This document shows positions 1 to 7,985 of a stretch of 64,000 bases of DNA, piece after piece (the stretch's first letter is position 1; each line of letters opens with the position of its first letter). A program made the translations under genes and the position numbers. This DNA is from Aeromonas rivuli. Lineage in GTDB: Bacteria > Pseudomonadota > Gammaproteobacteria > Enterobacterales > Aeromonadaceae. The notes beneath the pieces are model-generated. The model worked only from the letters and a program-made list of their open reading frames with translations. It was not told the DNA's origin and searched no databases. Location: NCBI RefSeq assembly GCF_000820045.1, contig NZ_CDBJ01000007.1:1-64000 (forward strand). The letters run 5' to 3'.

Positions 1-32
1 CCATATTCAGGACGGGACAGGATAAACAATGA

Positions 33-58
33 GGGGAGCCACTATGGCTCCCCTTTTT
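33..58 (+). terminator. Intrinsic terminator of an upstream gene outside the window
   Basis: An 8-bp GC-rich stem (GGGGAGCC / GGCTCCCC) with a 5-nt loop is followed by five T on the plus strand. It probably ends a plus-strand gene lying left of the window. It may also slow minus-strand transcripts coming from the permease at 1505-99, but it has no T run in that direction. Confidence 0.7.
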
Positions 59-98
59 CACAGACGATGTCATGAACATGGGGGGCGCCCCTTGCCCA

Positions 99-1505
99 TC
101 AGAGCGGATGCGTGAACGACCAGAGGGCCGGCAGCAGGGCGAGCAGGGTGATCCCGGCCAGCCAGCGTTCCCGGCCACTGAGTCGCTGATCGCCATCAAG
201 CTGGCGCCGACTGTATAGAAACAGCAGCAGGCCGGGGCCATAGAGCAACAGCGAGAGCAGCAGGTATTCCACCCCGGCGGCATAGAGCAGCCAGAGGCCA
301 TAACCACTCGCCAACACCGCCACGGCGATCATCTGCAACCTGCCCTCTCCCCTCAGGCAGAGCTTGAGCAGGAAGAGGCCAATCAACAGGTAGGGCACCA
401 GTATCATGGAGGTGGAGATGAGCAGCAGGCTGGTGTACCCCTTGCCAAGTAGCCAGACCAGCAGCAGGCAGCCCTGTACCGTCACACTGGTGAGCCAGAG
501 GGAGGCGATGGGCGTCCCCCTCTTATTCTGACGGCGAAAGATGGCCGGGAAGGCCCCATGGCGAGCGGCGCTGAACGGCACCTCGGTCGAGAACAGGGTC
601 CAGCTCACGTAGGAGGCGAGCACCGAGACGATGAGCCCCAGGCTGAGCAGCGCTTTGCCCCAGGATCCCGTCATGTTTGCCATCAGTCCCGCCATGGAGG
701 GATTGGGCAGGGCCGCCAGCTCGGGGCGGCTCAAGATACCGAGGGAGAGCACGGAGATGAGCACATAGAGCAGCAGTGCCAGCACCACGCCCAGCACGGT
801 GGCCGTGCCCACGTCCCGCTTGTTTCTCGCCCGGGCCGACAGCACGGCCGCCCCTTCGATACCGGTAAAGACCCAGAGGGTGATGAGCATGGTGTTGCGC
901 ACCTGCTCGGAGACCGGCACCGCCAAGGTGCTGCCCGCCGGATCCTGAGCGAAGGTCAGCGGGTCAAAGTAGTAGCAGGCAAACAGCACGAACAGCAGCA
1001 GCGGCAGGCTCTTGGCCAGGGTCGCCACTAGGTTGAACAGGGCGGCTTGCTGCACGCCACGGGCCACCAGCAGGTGAACGGCCCAGAGGATGCAGGACTC
1101 GCCAAGGAAGGCCCACAGGGTATTGCCCTCACCGAACCAGACCCGTTCGGGGGTATCGACGACGCTGCCAAGGGCCGCGAAGGCGATCACCAGGTAACCC
1201 ACCACGCCGATGGTGGCGCATAGCCAGTAACCCCAGGCGGAGAAGAAGCCCACCAGATCCCCAAAACCGGCTCTGGCATAGCTGTAAATGCCCCCATCCA
1301 GATCCGGCCTCAGCCGTGACAAGTACAAGAAGCAGGTGGCCAGCGCCAGGATCCCCACTCCGGTGATGGCCCAGCCTATCAACACGGCGCGGGCACCGGC
1401 TACCTCGGCCATGTTCTGGGGCAGACTGAAGATGCCCGCCCCCACCATGGAGCTGAACACCAGGGCGGTGAGGGACCAGAGTCCTATCCGGTTCTCTTTC
1501 ATCAT
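99..1505 (-). CDS. APC-superfamily amino acid permease (basic amino acid/polyamine antiporter type)
   Basis: 468-residue integral membrane protein with about 12 hydrophobic segments. The N-terminus carries the APC signature SSMVGAGIFSLPQNMAEVAG, as in the ArcD/CadB/YjdE antiporter group. The start has a good ribosome site (GAGGAG, 3 nt before the ATG pair). It lies 7 bp downstream of the homocysteine methyltransferase gene on the same strand, so the two are probably co-transcribed, like mmuP-mmuM in E. coli. However, the sequence looks like an arginine/ornithine-type antiporter and not like MmuP. The substrate is therefore open: S-methylmethionine or another amino acid is suggested by context only, and a basic amino acid by family resemblance. 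Confidence 0.85.
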   Translation of the reverse strand: MMKENRIGLWSLTALVFSSMVGAGIFSLPQNMAEVAGARAVLIGWAITGVGILALATCFLYLSRLRPDLDGGIYSYARAGFGDLVGFFSAWGYWLCATIGVVGYLVIAFAALGSVVDTPERVWFGEGNTLWAFLGESCILWAVHLLVARGVQQAALFNLVATLAKSLPLLLFVLFACYYFDPLTFAQDPAGSTLAVPVSEQVRNTMLITLWVFTGIEGAAVLSARARNKRDVGTATVLGVVLALLLYVLISVLSLGILSRPELAALPNPSMAGLMANMTGSWGKALLSLGLIVSVLASYVSWTLFSTEVPFSAARHGAFPAIFRRQNKRGTPIASLWLTSVTVQGCLLLVWLLGKGYTSLLLISTSMILVPYLLIGLFLLKLCLRGEGRLQMIAVAVLASGYGLWLLYAAGVEYLLLSLLLYGPGLLLFLYSRRQLDGDQRLSGRERWLAGITLLALLPALWSFTHPL

Positions 1506-1512
1506 GGGCTCC

Positions 1513-2415
1513 TCAGCGCAGGCGGCTGGTCAGGGCCTGAATATGTTCAGGACCTATGCCACAGCAACCCCCGATGAGGGTCGCCCCCTGTTCGCGCCAA
1601 CGCTCTGCCCAGCCGAGGTAATCCTGCGGCCCCAGGTCGGCGCGGATCTCATCCAGTCCATCGTTGGCGGTTGCCTCTTTCGGCTGGGGTGGGAAGGCGT
1701 TGGCATACGCCCCCAGTCGGATATGGGTCAGGCCCTTAGCCTGCAACCTGTCTGCCGCGACCCGCAGTGCCGCCTCGATCACCTCGGGCTGACAGCAGTT
1801 GAACAAGATGGCCTCCGCACCGGCTGCGGCCAGCGCAGTGACGGCATCGGCCACCCGCTCCCCGGAGCGCAGGGTCGGCTCACTCCCTGGCGTCTCATCT
1901 TCCAGGGTGAAGGAGACCCAGAAGGGCTTGCCATCCTCGGGCAGCAAGGCCTTGAGCGCCAGGGGCTCGGCGATCAGGCTCATGGTTTCGGCCAGCCAGA
2001 TATCCACATGGGGAGCCAGCCCGCAGATCAAAGGCCCGGCCAGTTCGTGCACCCGCGCCGGCTCGAACAGGTCAGGGCGATAAGAGCCAAACAGCGGTGG
2101 CAGCGAGCCTGCCACTCGCACCCCGGCATCCGCCTCATCGGCCACACGCCGGGCCAGCTGGCCCGCCAGTGCGGCCAGCGCCTGCCCATGGGCCGCGAAC
2201 CCCTCGTCCCCGATGTGAAACGGCACCAGGGCATAGCTGTTGGTGGTGATCACCCTGGCCCCGCTCGCCACATAGGCTCGATGCACATCACGCACCGTCT
2301 CGGGCGCCTCCATCAGGGCCAGCGCCGACCATTCCGGTTGGCGGAAGGGTGCCCCTCGCCTGGCCAGTTCACGACCCATGCCACCATCGAGTACCACCAC
2401 ATCGTTATTTTCCAT
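1513..2415 (-). CDS. mmuM: Homocysteine S-methyltransferase
   Basis: About 300 residues, beginning DVVVLDGGMGRELARRG and ending with the zinc-binding TLIGGCCGIGPEHI motif. A further cysteine sits in ILFNCCQPE. These three cysteines ligate the catalytic zinc in MmuM/BHMT-type enzymes, which methylate homocysteine to methionine using S-methylmethionine (or S-adenosylmethionine). I chose the ATG at 2415 because it has a purine-rich ribosome site (AGAGAGACAGAG); an in-frame ATG at 2442 adds nine residues but has none. The gene is followed after 7 bp by the permease, forming a two-gene uptake-and-use unit. Confidence 0.9.
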   Translation of the reverse strand: MENNDVVVLDGGMGRELARRGAPFRQPEWSALALMEAPETVRDVHRAYVASGARVITTNSYALVPFHIGDEGFAAHGQALAALAGQLARRVADEADAGVRVAGSLPPLFGSYRPDLFEPARVHELAGPLICGLAPHVDIWLAETMSLIAEPLALKALLPEDGKPFWVSFTLEDETPGSEPTLRSGERVADAVTALAAAGAEAILFNCCQPEVIEAALRVAADRLQAKGLTHIRLGAYANAFPPQPKEATANDGLDEIRADLGPQDYLGWAERWREQGATLIGGCCGIGPEHIQALTSRLR

Positions 2416-2742
2416 CTCTGTCTCTCTGCGTCTCCCCGTCATGGCGGGTGATTATTGTGTGAATCAACAGTTAAGCCATCAAAACATCTAGATGGCTAGA
2501 ATGCCGAAGCATCATGACGGAAAGCAAAAGAGGACGCAATCGGGATCTGCGAACGACCGAACAGCACAGAGCAGTATCGAGGCAATGGTGATGGATGAGG
2601 GGTCGAGTCTGGAAAATAGGGAGGGCGCCATGACAGACCCAAACATCACTGACACCCGCGGCCTGAACGGCAAGAGGCCACCCTGGGGTGGCCTCTTGAG
2701 ATGGATGCTGGCGAAGTGGCTCTCGCCGACAACCATGGCGGC
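2416..2742. other. Intergenic region between mmuM and the lipoprotein gene
   Basis: Between the mmuM start and the lipoprotein stop (both genes on the minus strand) I find no gene with a ribosome site or family resemblance. The short open frames here overlap one another on both strands. The region must hold the promoter of mmuM. It also holds a perfect 12-bp hairpin, annotated separately, just behind the lipoprotein gene. Confidence 0.5.
2671..2698 (-). terminator. Strong hairpin downstream of the paeA-lipoprotein operon
   Basis: Perfect 12-bp inverted repeat (CAAGAGGCCACC / GGTGGCCTCTTG) with a 4-nt loop, about 45 bp after the lipoprotein stop codon. There is no T run on either side, so it may be a Rho-assisted stop or a 3'-end stabiliser and not a classical intrinsic terminator. 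Confidence 0.45.
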
Positions 2743-3285
2743 TTAGCGCCCCGCCAACACCCGCTTGAGTTGCAAGGACCAGTCGGACACCCGCCCCTGC
2801 TTGGGCAGCCCCTGCCAAATCTGCTGCCACTGGCCGGCGCTCAAGGGATGGCCCAGACGGCGCTCGACTCCGGCGCGCAGATAGTCATTCGCGAGCCCAC
2901 TGGCCTTGGCTGAGCCGAGGAACTTGCTCACGGGATCGCTCATGCGCACATCGCGCATGCCGAGCAGCGGATAATCGGTCTGCACCGCCGCCAGCATGGT
3001 TTCACGCAGGGCCGACTCCAGGTAGCCACGGGCGAACAGCGCAGTGACCGATTCCAGGGAGCCCTGATCCGGGCCATGATACTGCTCGTCGAAGACAGGG
3101 GTCGGCGAGGCGGCGTCACTCTGTACCACCGCATCCGGGTCCGGCGCGGCCACCACCACCGGCTGGCTCGCCTGAACCGGTTTGGGGGCAATCACCGCCG
3201 GCTTGGGCGCGGGGGACGTACAGGCGCCAAGCAGGGCCACCAGTGAGAGAACGGCCAGGGGCCGCAAAACAGCACGCATCATCAT
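2743..3285 (-). CDS. Predicted lipoprotein of unknown function
   Basis: 180 residues with a classic lipoprotein signal peptide: positive start, hydrophobic stretch and lipobox LLGAC with cysteine near residue 22, followed by a proline/alanine-rich linker. The C-terminal half, roughly residues 75-180, looks globular and helical, with no motif I recognise. The gene overlaps the stop of paeA by 4 bp (ATGA), so its translation is coupled to that transporter. The mature protein would sit in the periplasm on the inner or outer membrane. Residue +2 is threonine, which in the E. coli rule favours outer-membrane sorting. Confidence 0.75.
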   Translation of the reverse strand: MMMRAVLRPLAVLSLVALLGACTSPAPKPAVIAPKPVQASQPVVVAAPDPDAVVQSDAASPTPVFDEQYHGPDQGSLESVTALFARGYLESALRETMLAAVQTDYPLLGMRDVRMSDPVSKFLGSAKASGLANDYLRAGVERRLGHPLSAGQWQQIWQGLPKQGRVSDWSLQLKRVLAGR

Positions 3286-4601
3286 GACTCCAGAGTGACC
3301 TTCTCGGTCGGGGTGGCCTCTATCCGGGTGACCAGCAGCTGATCGATCTTGTAGCTGTCTATGTCCACCACTTCAAACTTGTAACCCGCGTACTTGACCG
3401 AGTCGGTACGCTTGGGGATCTTGCGCAGCATGAACATGATGAAACCGGCGATGGTTTCGTAGTTCTGCATCTCGGGGAAGGCTTCGATGTCGAACCAGCG
3501 CATCACGTCCGTGATGGGGGTAACCCCATCCACCAGCCAGGAGTTGTCATCCCGCTGGACTATCTGCTCCTCCACCACGTGGGTAGCCCACTCCCCCATG
3601 ACGGTACTCATCAGATCGTTCATGGTGACGATGCCGACCACCAGGGCGTACTCGTTCATCACCACCGCGAAATCGCCCCTGTGATTCTTGAAGTACTCCA
3701 TCGCCTCGTAGAGGTTGAGGGTATCGGGAATGATGATGACGTTCTGCACCAGATTGCCGCCGATAAGATCGATGCTCTGGCCACTGATGACGCGGATCAG
3801 CAGCTCCTTGGCATCGACGAAGCCCTTGATGCTGTCGAGGTTGTGATCGCACACCAGAAACTTGTTGTGGGGGTGTTCAGCGATCTTGGCCTTGATGCTC
3901 TCTTCACTCTCTTGCAGGGTGAAGTAGATGAGGCTCTCCCGGGCCGTCATGGCCGAGGTCACCCCAAGGGATTGCAGCTCGAACACGTTCTCGATCAGTT
4001 GGTGCTCTTCGCGCTGCAGCACACCGGCGGCGGCGCCCGCATCCATGACCGCATAGATGTCATCCGAGGTGATCTCGTCGTTGCGCACCATGGAGACGCG
4101 CAGCAGACGAAACAGCAGGTTGGCCAGGCCGTTGAAGAACCAGACCAGGGGCATCCATAGCACCACGAACAACATCATGGGCCTCACCACCACCACGGCG
4201 ATCCGCTCGGGCATGGTCATGGCCAGACGCTTGGGCATCAGATCCGCCAGCAGGATAAACATGCTGGTGACGAACACGAAGGAAGCGGCCGAGCTTATCT
4301 GGCCAAGCCAGGGTCCCTGATAGAGGCCGGCGATCAGCGTCTTGATGGCAGGGTTCAGGGCCGACTCGCCCAGGATACCGCCGAGGATGGCGACGGTATT
4401 GAGGCCAATTTGCACCACGGTAAAGAAGTTGCCCGGCTGGGCCTGCAGGGCCAGTACCTTGGCGGCCTGGCGGTTCCCCTCATCGGCCATCACCTGCAGC
4501 TTGATCTTGCGGGAGGCGGCGAGGGAAATTTCAGAAAGGGAGAAAAACACGCTACCGGCAATCAGCAGCAAGAGTAAAAATAAACTATCGGCAAAACTCA
4601 T
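3282..4601 (-). CDS. paeA: Polyamine exporter of the CNNM/CorC family (PaeA, formerly YtfL)
   Basis: 439 residues, close to E. coli YtfL/PaeA throughout (447 residues). It has an N-terminal DUF21/CNNM membrane domain (SLSEISLAASRKIKLQ near the start), a tandem CBS domain pair (about residues 200-335, including FAVVMNEYALVVGIVTMNDL), and a C-terminal CorC/HlyC transporter-associated domain ending KFEVVDIDSYKIDQLLVTRI. In E. coli and Salmonella this protein exports putrescine and cadaverine and protects against polyamine stress in stationary phase. The gene is the first of a two-gene unit with an overlapping lipoprotein gene, which I do not recall from E. coli. Confidence 0.9.
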   Translation of the reverse strand: MSFADSLFLLLLLIAGSVFFSLSEISLAASRKIKLQVMADEGNRQAAKVLALQAQPGNFFTVVQIGLNTVAILGGILGESALNPAIKTLIAGLYQGPWLGQISSAASFVFVTSMFILLADLMPKRLAMTMPERIAVVVVRPMMLFVVLWMPLVWFFNGLANLLFRLLRVSMVRNDEITSDDIYAVMDAGAAAGVLQREEHQLIENVFELQSLGVTSAMTARESLIYFTLQESEESIKAKIAEHPHNKFLVCDHNLDSIKGFVDAKELLIRVISGQSIDLIGGNLVQNVIIIPDTLNLYEAMEYFKNHRGDFAVVMNEYALVVGIVTMNDLMSTVMGEWATHVVEEQIVQRDDNSWLVDGVTPITDVMRWFDIEAFPEMQNYETIAGFIMFMLRKIPKRTDSVKYAGYKFEVVDIDSYKIDQLLVTRIEATPTEKVTLES

Positions 4602-4645
4602 GGTTAACCTATTTCAACACCCGTCTTGGCACAAGACGCTAACTG

Positions 4646-4660
4646 GGCCCCTCTGGGGCC
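4646..4660 (-). terminator. Short GC-rich hairpin downstream of csaA
   Basis: GGCCCC / GGGGCC stem with a 3-nt loop, lying between the csaA stop and the paeA start. There is no T run. It may be a weak terminator of csaA; support is limited. Confidence 0.3.
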
Positions 4661-4727
4661 GGATGTGGCATGACAGCCGCCACATCGGTGTCCCATTTTA
4701 CCAGATTTCTGCCGATGAGTGTGATAG

Positions 4728-5075
4728 TTAGCCCAAACGGGCCCCGTTGGGCACCGCTCGCTCCGGCACGGCCATCACCACGGCGCCATCCGCCTGATAA
4801 AAGCCGGTGAGCAGGAACTCGGAGCGAAAGGGCCCGATCTGTTTGCTCGCAAAGTTGACCACCCCGACTATCTGGCGTCCGACCAGCTCATCGGGGCGAT
4901 AGAGATCCGTGATCTGGGCACTGCTCTTGCGCTCACCCACCTCTGGACCAAAATCGACCCAGACCTTGTAGGCGGGACGGCGCGCCTCGGGAAAGGGCTC
5001 AACCCGCACCACAGTGCCCACCATCAATGCCACCTTGGCAAAGTCATCCCAGCTTATCTCTTCCATCTTGTTCAT
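4728..5075 (-). CDS. csaA: CsaA-type tRNA-binding domain protein
   Basis: 115 residues, the usual length of CsaA. It consists of a single OB-fold tRNA-binding domain ([20 protein letters not shown] near residue 18; [20 protein letters not shown] in the middle; NGARLG at the end). CsaA proteins have been described as export-related chaperones in Bacillus and as tRNA-binding dimers; the exact role is unsettled. The ATG at 5075 has an AGAGG ribosome site at good spacing. It lies downstream of the AraC-type regulator gene on the same strand, with a 108-bp gap. Confidence 0.88.
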   Translation of the reverse strand: MNKMEEISWDDFAKVALMVGTVVRVEPFPEARRPAYKVWVDFGPEVGERKSSAQITDLYRPDELVGRQIVGVVNFASKQIGPFRSEFLLTGFYQADGAVVMAVPERAVPNGARLG

Positions 5076-5183
5076 CCTGCCTCTTGGCCATTTATGTCAG
5101 GCAAGCATGCCATGAGCCGGGACAGACTGCTGTTGCCAAACGCCGAACTGTTGTCGTGAACCATCACTTTCACAGGTAACGGC

Positions 5184-5915
5184 TCATGCTCCGGGTTGTT
5201 CCCCGCTCTCGCTTGGCAAGCCTGGGGCGCCATGGAGCCTGCGCCATGCGGAAGGGGTCTGCCCAAGCACCTTGATAAAACGTTGACTGAATGCCGCCTG
5301 GCTCTGGTATCCGACGCGGGCCGCCACCTCACCGATGGCAAGGTCGGTGAACCGCAGCAGATCTTGCGCTCGCTCGAGGCGGCGGCGCTGCAAGTAGAGG
5401 GCCGGACTGGTGCCCATCTCGCTGGCGAATAACTGATTGAAGCGGCTGATGCCCAGACAGGCCTTGGCAGCCAGCTCCGCGGTCGGCAGAGGCTGATCCA
5501 GATGAGCATCCATGTGAACCAGCACCCGGTTGAGACGCGGACTTATCCCCCGCCCCTGCCCCAGCAAGCGCAGCCAGAGTTCACCCATGCCAAGGGGGGC
5601 CTGGCCACGCTCGAGCAGGGGGCGCATAAAGGCAAGGTAACGCCGCTGATCCCCATTCAAGGGCAGGAAAGGGCATTCAAGCAGGGCCGGCGGCAGCCAG
5701 TGGGCATCCTGGGTGAGGAAAGGCAGGGCGGGATCGGCGGAAAAATCGTGACGCTCCCCGGGAGCAATCACGCACACCCAGCCTGGCTGGAGTCGCCGGG
5801 CCGCTCCCGCCACCTCAATCTCGAGGGGGCCATCGAGGGGCAATACCAGCTGGGCATGGTCATGGCGGTGACTGGTGGTCTGCGCGCTGTAGCGGCGCAG
5901 GCTTAACGATTCCAT
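5184..5915 (-). CDS. AraC-family transcriptional regulator with N-terminal cupin
   Basis: About 243 residues. The N-terminal half is an AraC-type cupin (SHRHDHAQLVLPLDG with metal-type histidines, then APGERHDF), and the last 100 residues are a double helix-turn-helix DNA-binding domain (LAAKACLGISRFNQLFASEM and IGEVAARVGYQSQAAFSQRF). Small cupin AraC proteins of this layout often control a neighbouring exporter, but none is adjacent here. The ATG at 5915 has a GGAG ribosome site; an in-frame ATG at 5951 adds 12 residues without one. Target and ligand are unknown. Confidence 0.85.
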   Translation of the reverse strand: MESLSLRRYSAQTTSHRHDHAQLVLPLDGPLEIEVAGAARRLQPGWVCVIAPGERHDFSADPALPFLTQDAHWLPPALLECPFLPLNGDQRRYLAFMRPLLERGQAPLGMGELWLRLLGQGRGISPRLNRVLVHMDAHLDQPLPTAELAAKACLGISRFNQLFASEMGTSPALYLQRRRLERAQDLLRFTDLAIGEVAARVGYQSQAAFSQRFIKVLGQTPSAWRRLHGAPGLPSESGEQPGA

Positions 5916-5972
5916 CCGGCAGGCTCCATCAAGGCCAAGGGAAGAGCTCATGCTAACAGCGCCGTGCCCAGA

Positions 5973-6004
5973 CGCAAAGACGGGGCTTGGGCCCCGTCGT
6001 TGCG
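5973..6004 (-). terminator. Hairpin downstream of phoU
   Basis: Stem GACGGGGC / GCCCCGTC with a TTGG loop, extended by CGCAA / TTGCG beyond one mismatch. It lies about 20 bp past the phoU stop. No clear T run follows, so it is probably the 3' end structure of the pst mRNA, not a textbook intrinsic terminator. Confidence 0.5.
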
Positions 6005-6026
6005 ATCTAGCTGGTGGCTCAAGCCA

Positions 6027-6737
6027 TCAGGATTTGCCGAGCAGCTCGTTGATCTCGTCCACCTTGGTGTGACGCACGTCTTTGCCCTTGACGAAATAGA
6101 TGATGTATTCGCAGATATGCTGGCAACGATCGCCGACCCGCTCGATGGCACGCGCCGCCCAGAGCACGTTCAACACCTGAGGTATGGTGCGCGGATCTTC
6201 CATCATGTAAGTCATCAGCTCGCGGATGATGGACTCGTACTCCCGGTCTACCTTGTCATCTTCCTTGTAGACGGTGATGGCCGCGTCCAGATCCATGCGA
6301 GCAAAGGCATCGAGCACATCGTGCAGCATCTTGATGGTACGGCGGCCCATGTTCTCGAGGGATACCAGCGGCGGTTGCGGCTTGTTGGCGTTGTTGGTCA
6401 GCATGCGGGCTATCTTGTCCGCCACGTCACCAATGCGCTCGAGCTCGGAGATGGTCTTGATGATGGCCATCACCAGACGCAAGTCAGAAGCCGCAGGCTG
6501 TCGCTTGGCGATGATGCGGGTGCACTCCTCGTCGATGGCCACTTCCATGGCGTTGACCTTGTGGTCGTTGATGACGATCTTGCGCGCCGCCTCCAGGTCC
6601 TGACCATGGATGGCCGCGATGGCATCGATGAGCTGCTGCTCGACCAGCCCACCCATCACCAGCACCTGATTGCGGATGCCCTCCAGTTCGGCATTGAACT
6701 GGCCGGAGATATGTTTATTGAGATTCATATTGTCCAT
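6027..6737 (-). CDS. phoU: Phosphate-signalling regulator PhoU
   Basis: 236 residues, full length, beginning [20 protein letters not shown] and matching E. coli PhoU. Two PhoU repeats form three-helix bundles, with the metal-cluster motifs [26 protein letters not shown] and [20 protein letters not shown]. PhoU links the state of the Pst transporter to the sensor kinase PhoR and restrains phosphate uptake. It is the last gene of pstC-pstA-pstB-phoU, 68 bp after pstB. Confidence 0.97.
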   Translation of the reverse strand: MDNMNLNKHISGQFNAELEGIRNQVLVMGGLVEQQLIDAIAAIHGQDLEAARKIVINDHKVNAMEVAIDEECTRIIAKRQPAASDLRLVMAIIKTISELERIGDVADKIARMLTNNANKPQPPLVSLENMGRRTIKMLHDVLDAFARMDLDAAITVYKEDDKVDREYESIIRELMTYMMEDPRTIPQVLNVLWAARAIERVGDRCQHICEYIIYFVKGKDVRHTKVDEINELLGKS

Positions 6738-6805
6738 ACAAATAATCCTTGTCGGTCCGATTATATCCCAGGATGGCCATGGGCCCTCATCCTTGTCCCT
6801 CGCGC

Positions 6806-7624
6806 TTAGCCATAACGGCCGGTGATATAATCTTCGGTCTTCTTCTTGGTCGGGGTGGTGAAGATGGTATTGGTGTCCGCGTACTCAATCAGCTCGCCCA
6901 TGTACATGAAGGCGGTCTGATCCGAGACCCGCGCCGCCTGTTGCATGTTGTGGGTGACGATGACCACGGTGAACTGGGTCTTGAGCTCGTTGATCAGCTC
7001 CTCGATGGTCAGGGTCGAGATGGGATCGAGCGCCGAGGTGGGTTCATCGAGCAGCAGCACTTCCGGCTCGATGGCGATGGCACGGGCGATCACCAGACGC
7101 TGCTGCTGACCACCGGACAGACCGAAGGCGTTGTCATGCAGCCGATCCTTCACCTCCTCCCAGAGCGCCGCACCGCGCAGGGAACGCTCGGCGGCTTCAT
7201 CGAGCTGGCGCCTGTCACTGATGCCTTGCAGGCGCAGGCCATAGACCACGTTCTCATAGATGGACTTGGGGAACGGATTGGGACGCTGGAACACCATGCC
7301 GACCCGGCGGCGCAGGGCCGACACATCTACGTTCTTGTCATAGATGTTGTGACCGTGCAACTGGATCTCGCCCTCGATGCGGCAGATCTCCACCAGATCG
7401 TTCATCCGGTTGATACAGCGCAGCAGGGTTGACTTGCCGCAGCCGGACGGGCCGATAAAGGCCGTCACCTGCCCCTTGGGGATCTTCATATTCACATTGA
7501 ACAGCGCCTGCTTGCTGCCGTAGTACAGATTGAGGTCCTTGACCTCAAGGGCAGTCTGCTCCGGGGTCAGCTTGCCCAGATCCAGGGCCTTGTGCAGGGT
7601 CGAAGTCGGCGTCACGTTGATCAT
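6806..7624 (-). CDS. pstB: Phosphate ABC transporter ATP-binding protein PstB
   Basis: 272 residues. Walker A is GPSGCGKST, the ABC signature is LSGGQQQRL, and Walker B is [12 protein letters not shown] with the H-loop IVTHNM. It powers high-affinity phosphate import through PstC and PstA and is needed for PhoR signalling. The ATG has a GAGG ribosome site 8 nt upstream. It is separated from pstA by 361 bp, unusually long for this operon, filled with a tandem repeat and a hairpin that are annotated separately. Confidence 0.97.
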   Translation of the reverse strand: MINVTPTSTLHKALDLGKLTPEQTALEVKDLNLYYGSKQALFNVNMKIPKGQVTAFIGPSGCGKSTLLRCINRMNDLVEICRIEGEIQLHGHNIYDKNVDVSALRRRVGMVFQRPNPFPKSIYENVVYGLRLQGISDRRQLDEAAERSLRGAALWEEVKDRLHDNAFGLSGGQQQRLVIARAIAIEPEVLLLDEPTSALDPISTLTIEELINELKTQFTVVIVTHNMQQAARVSDQTAFMYMGELIEYADTNTIFTTPTKKKTEDYITGRYG

Positions 7625-7705
7625 CTGTTTACCTCAAAAGTCTCAAATTCTTGTCTGGACGGCTGAAACCTGATGGGTCAGCGGCCGGAATGCGTGGGTA
7701 GCGAG

Positions 7706-7734
7706 GATGGCGGCTCGCTGTCAAGCCGCCCATC
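7706..7734 (-). other. Stable stem-loop between pstA and pstB
   Basis: Inverted repeat GATGGCGGCT / AGCCGCCCATC (one bulged C) around an 8-nt loop, with further weak pairing outside it. It has no T run, so it is more likely an mRNA-processing or stability element that could set the ratio of PstB/PhoU to PstC/PstA than a terminator. That role is inference. Confidence 0.5.
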
Positions 7735-7765
7735 GGTTACCCCTGTCTCGGTTCGGAACGCCAGA

Positions 7766-7858
7766 TTAATGCTCCAGCGACCGGAATTTTGCACGCAAGT
7801 GGTTACGAATGCCGGTGATGTCGGTCAGGTTCATGCTGTTCATCCCTTGTCTCAACAT
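7766..7858 (-). CDS. Candidate 30-residue micro-ORF, distal repeat copy
   Basis: Reads MLRQGMNSMNLTDITG, then GIRNHLRAKFRSLEH and TAA. The last third mirrors the C-terminus of PstA (GIRNHLREKFRSLEH). AAGGG lies 9 nt before the third ATG, so a 22-residue product from that ATG is the likeliest. Compared with the middle copy, seven codons including the stop differ silently and only one changes the amino acid (Glu to Ala). That pattern suggests selection on the peptide, but the sample is tiny. Confidence 0.35.
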   Translation of the reverse strand: MLRQGMNSMNLTDITGIRNHLRAKFRSLEH

Positions 7859-7875
7859 CAGTCCGGACAGCCGCA

Positions 7876-7968
7876 TCAATGTTCCAAAGAGCGGAATTTC
7901 TCGCGCAAGTGGTTACGAATGCCGGTGATATCGGTCAGGTTCATGCTGTTCATCCCTTGTCTCAACAT
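7876..7968 (-). CDS. Candidate 30-residue micro-ORF, proximal repeat copy
   Basis: Begins 17 nt after the pstA stop and reads MLRQGMNSMNLTDITG then GIRNHLREKFRSLEH and TGA. Its last 45 bp are identical to the end of pstA. AAGGG sits 9 nt upstream of the third ATG. If translated it would give a free cytoplasmic peptide matching the PstA C-terminal tail. It could equally be a by-product of the repeat. Confidence 0.35.
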   Translation of the reverse strand: MLRQGMNSMNLTDITGIRNHLREKFRSLEH

Positions 7969-7985
7969 CAGTCCGGACAGCCGCA

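Noticed and set aside
99-1505. Calling the permease mmuP
   Set aside because: Its N-terminal signature is of the antiporter type and differs from E. coli MmuP; only the position agrees.
7766-7985. The pst repeats as a CRISPR or mobile repeat
   Set aside because: Only two units, no variable spacers, and the unit includes the end of pstA; a local duplication explains it.
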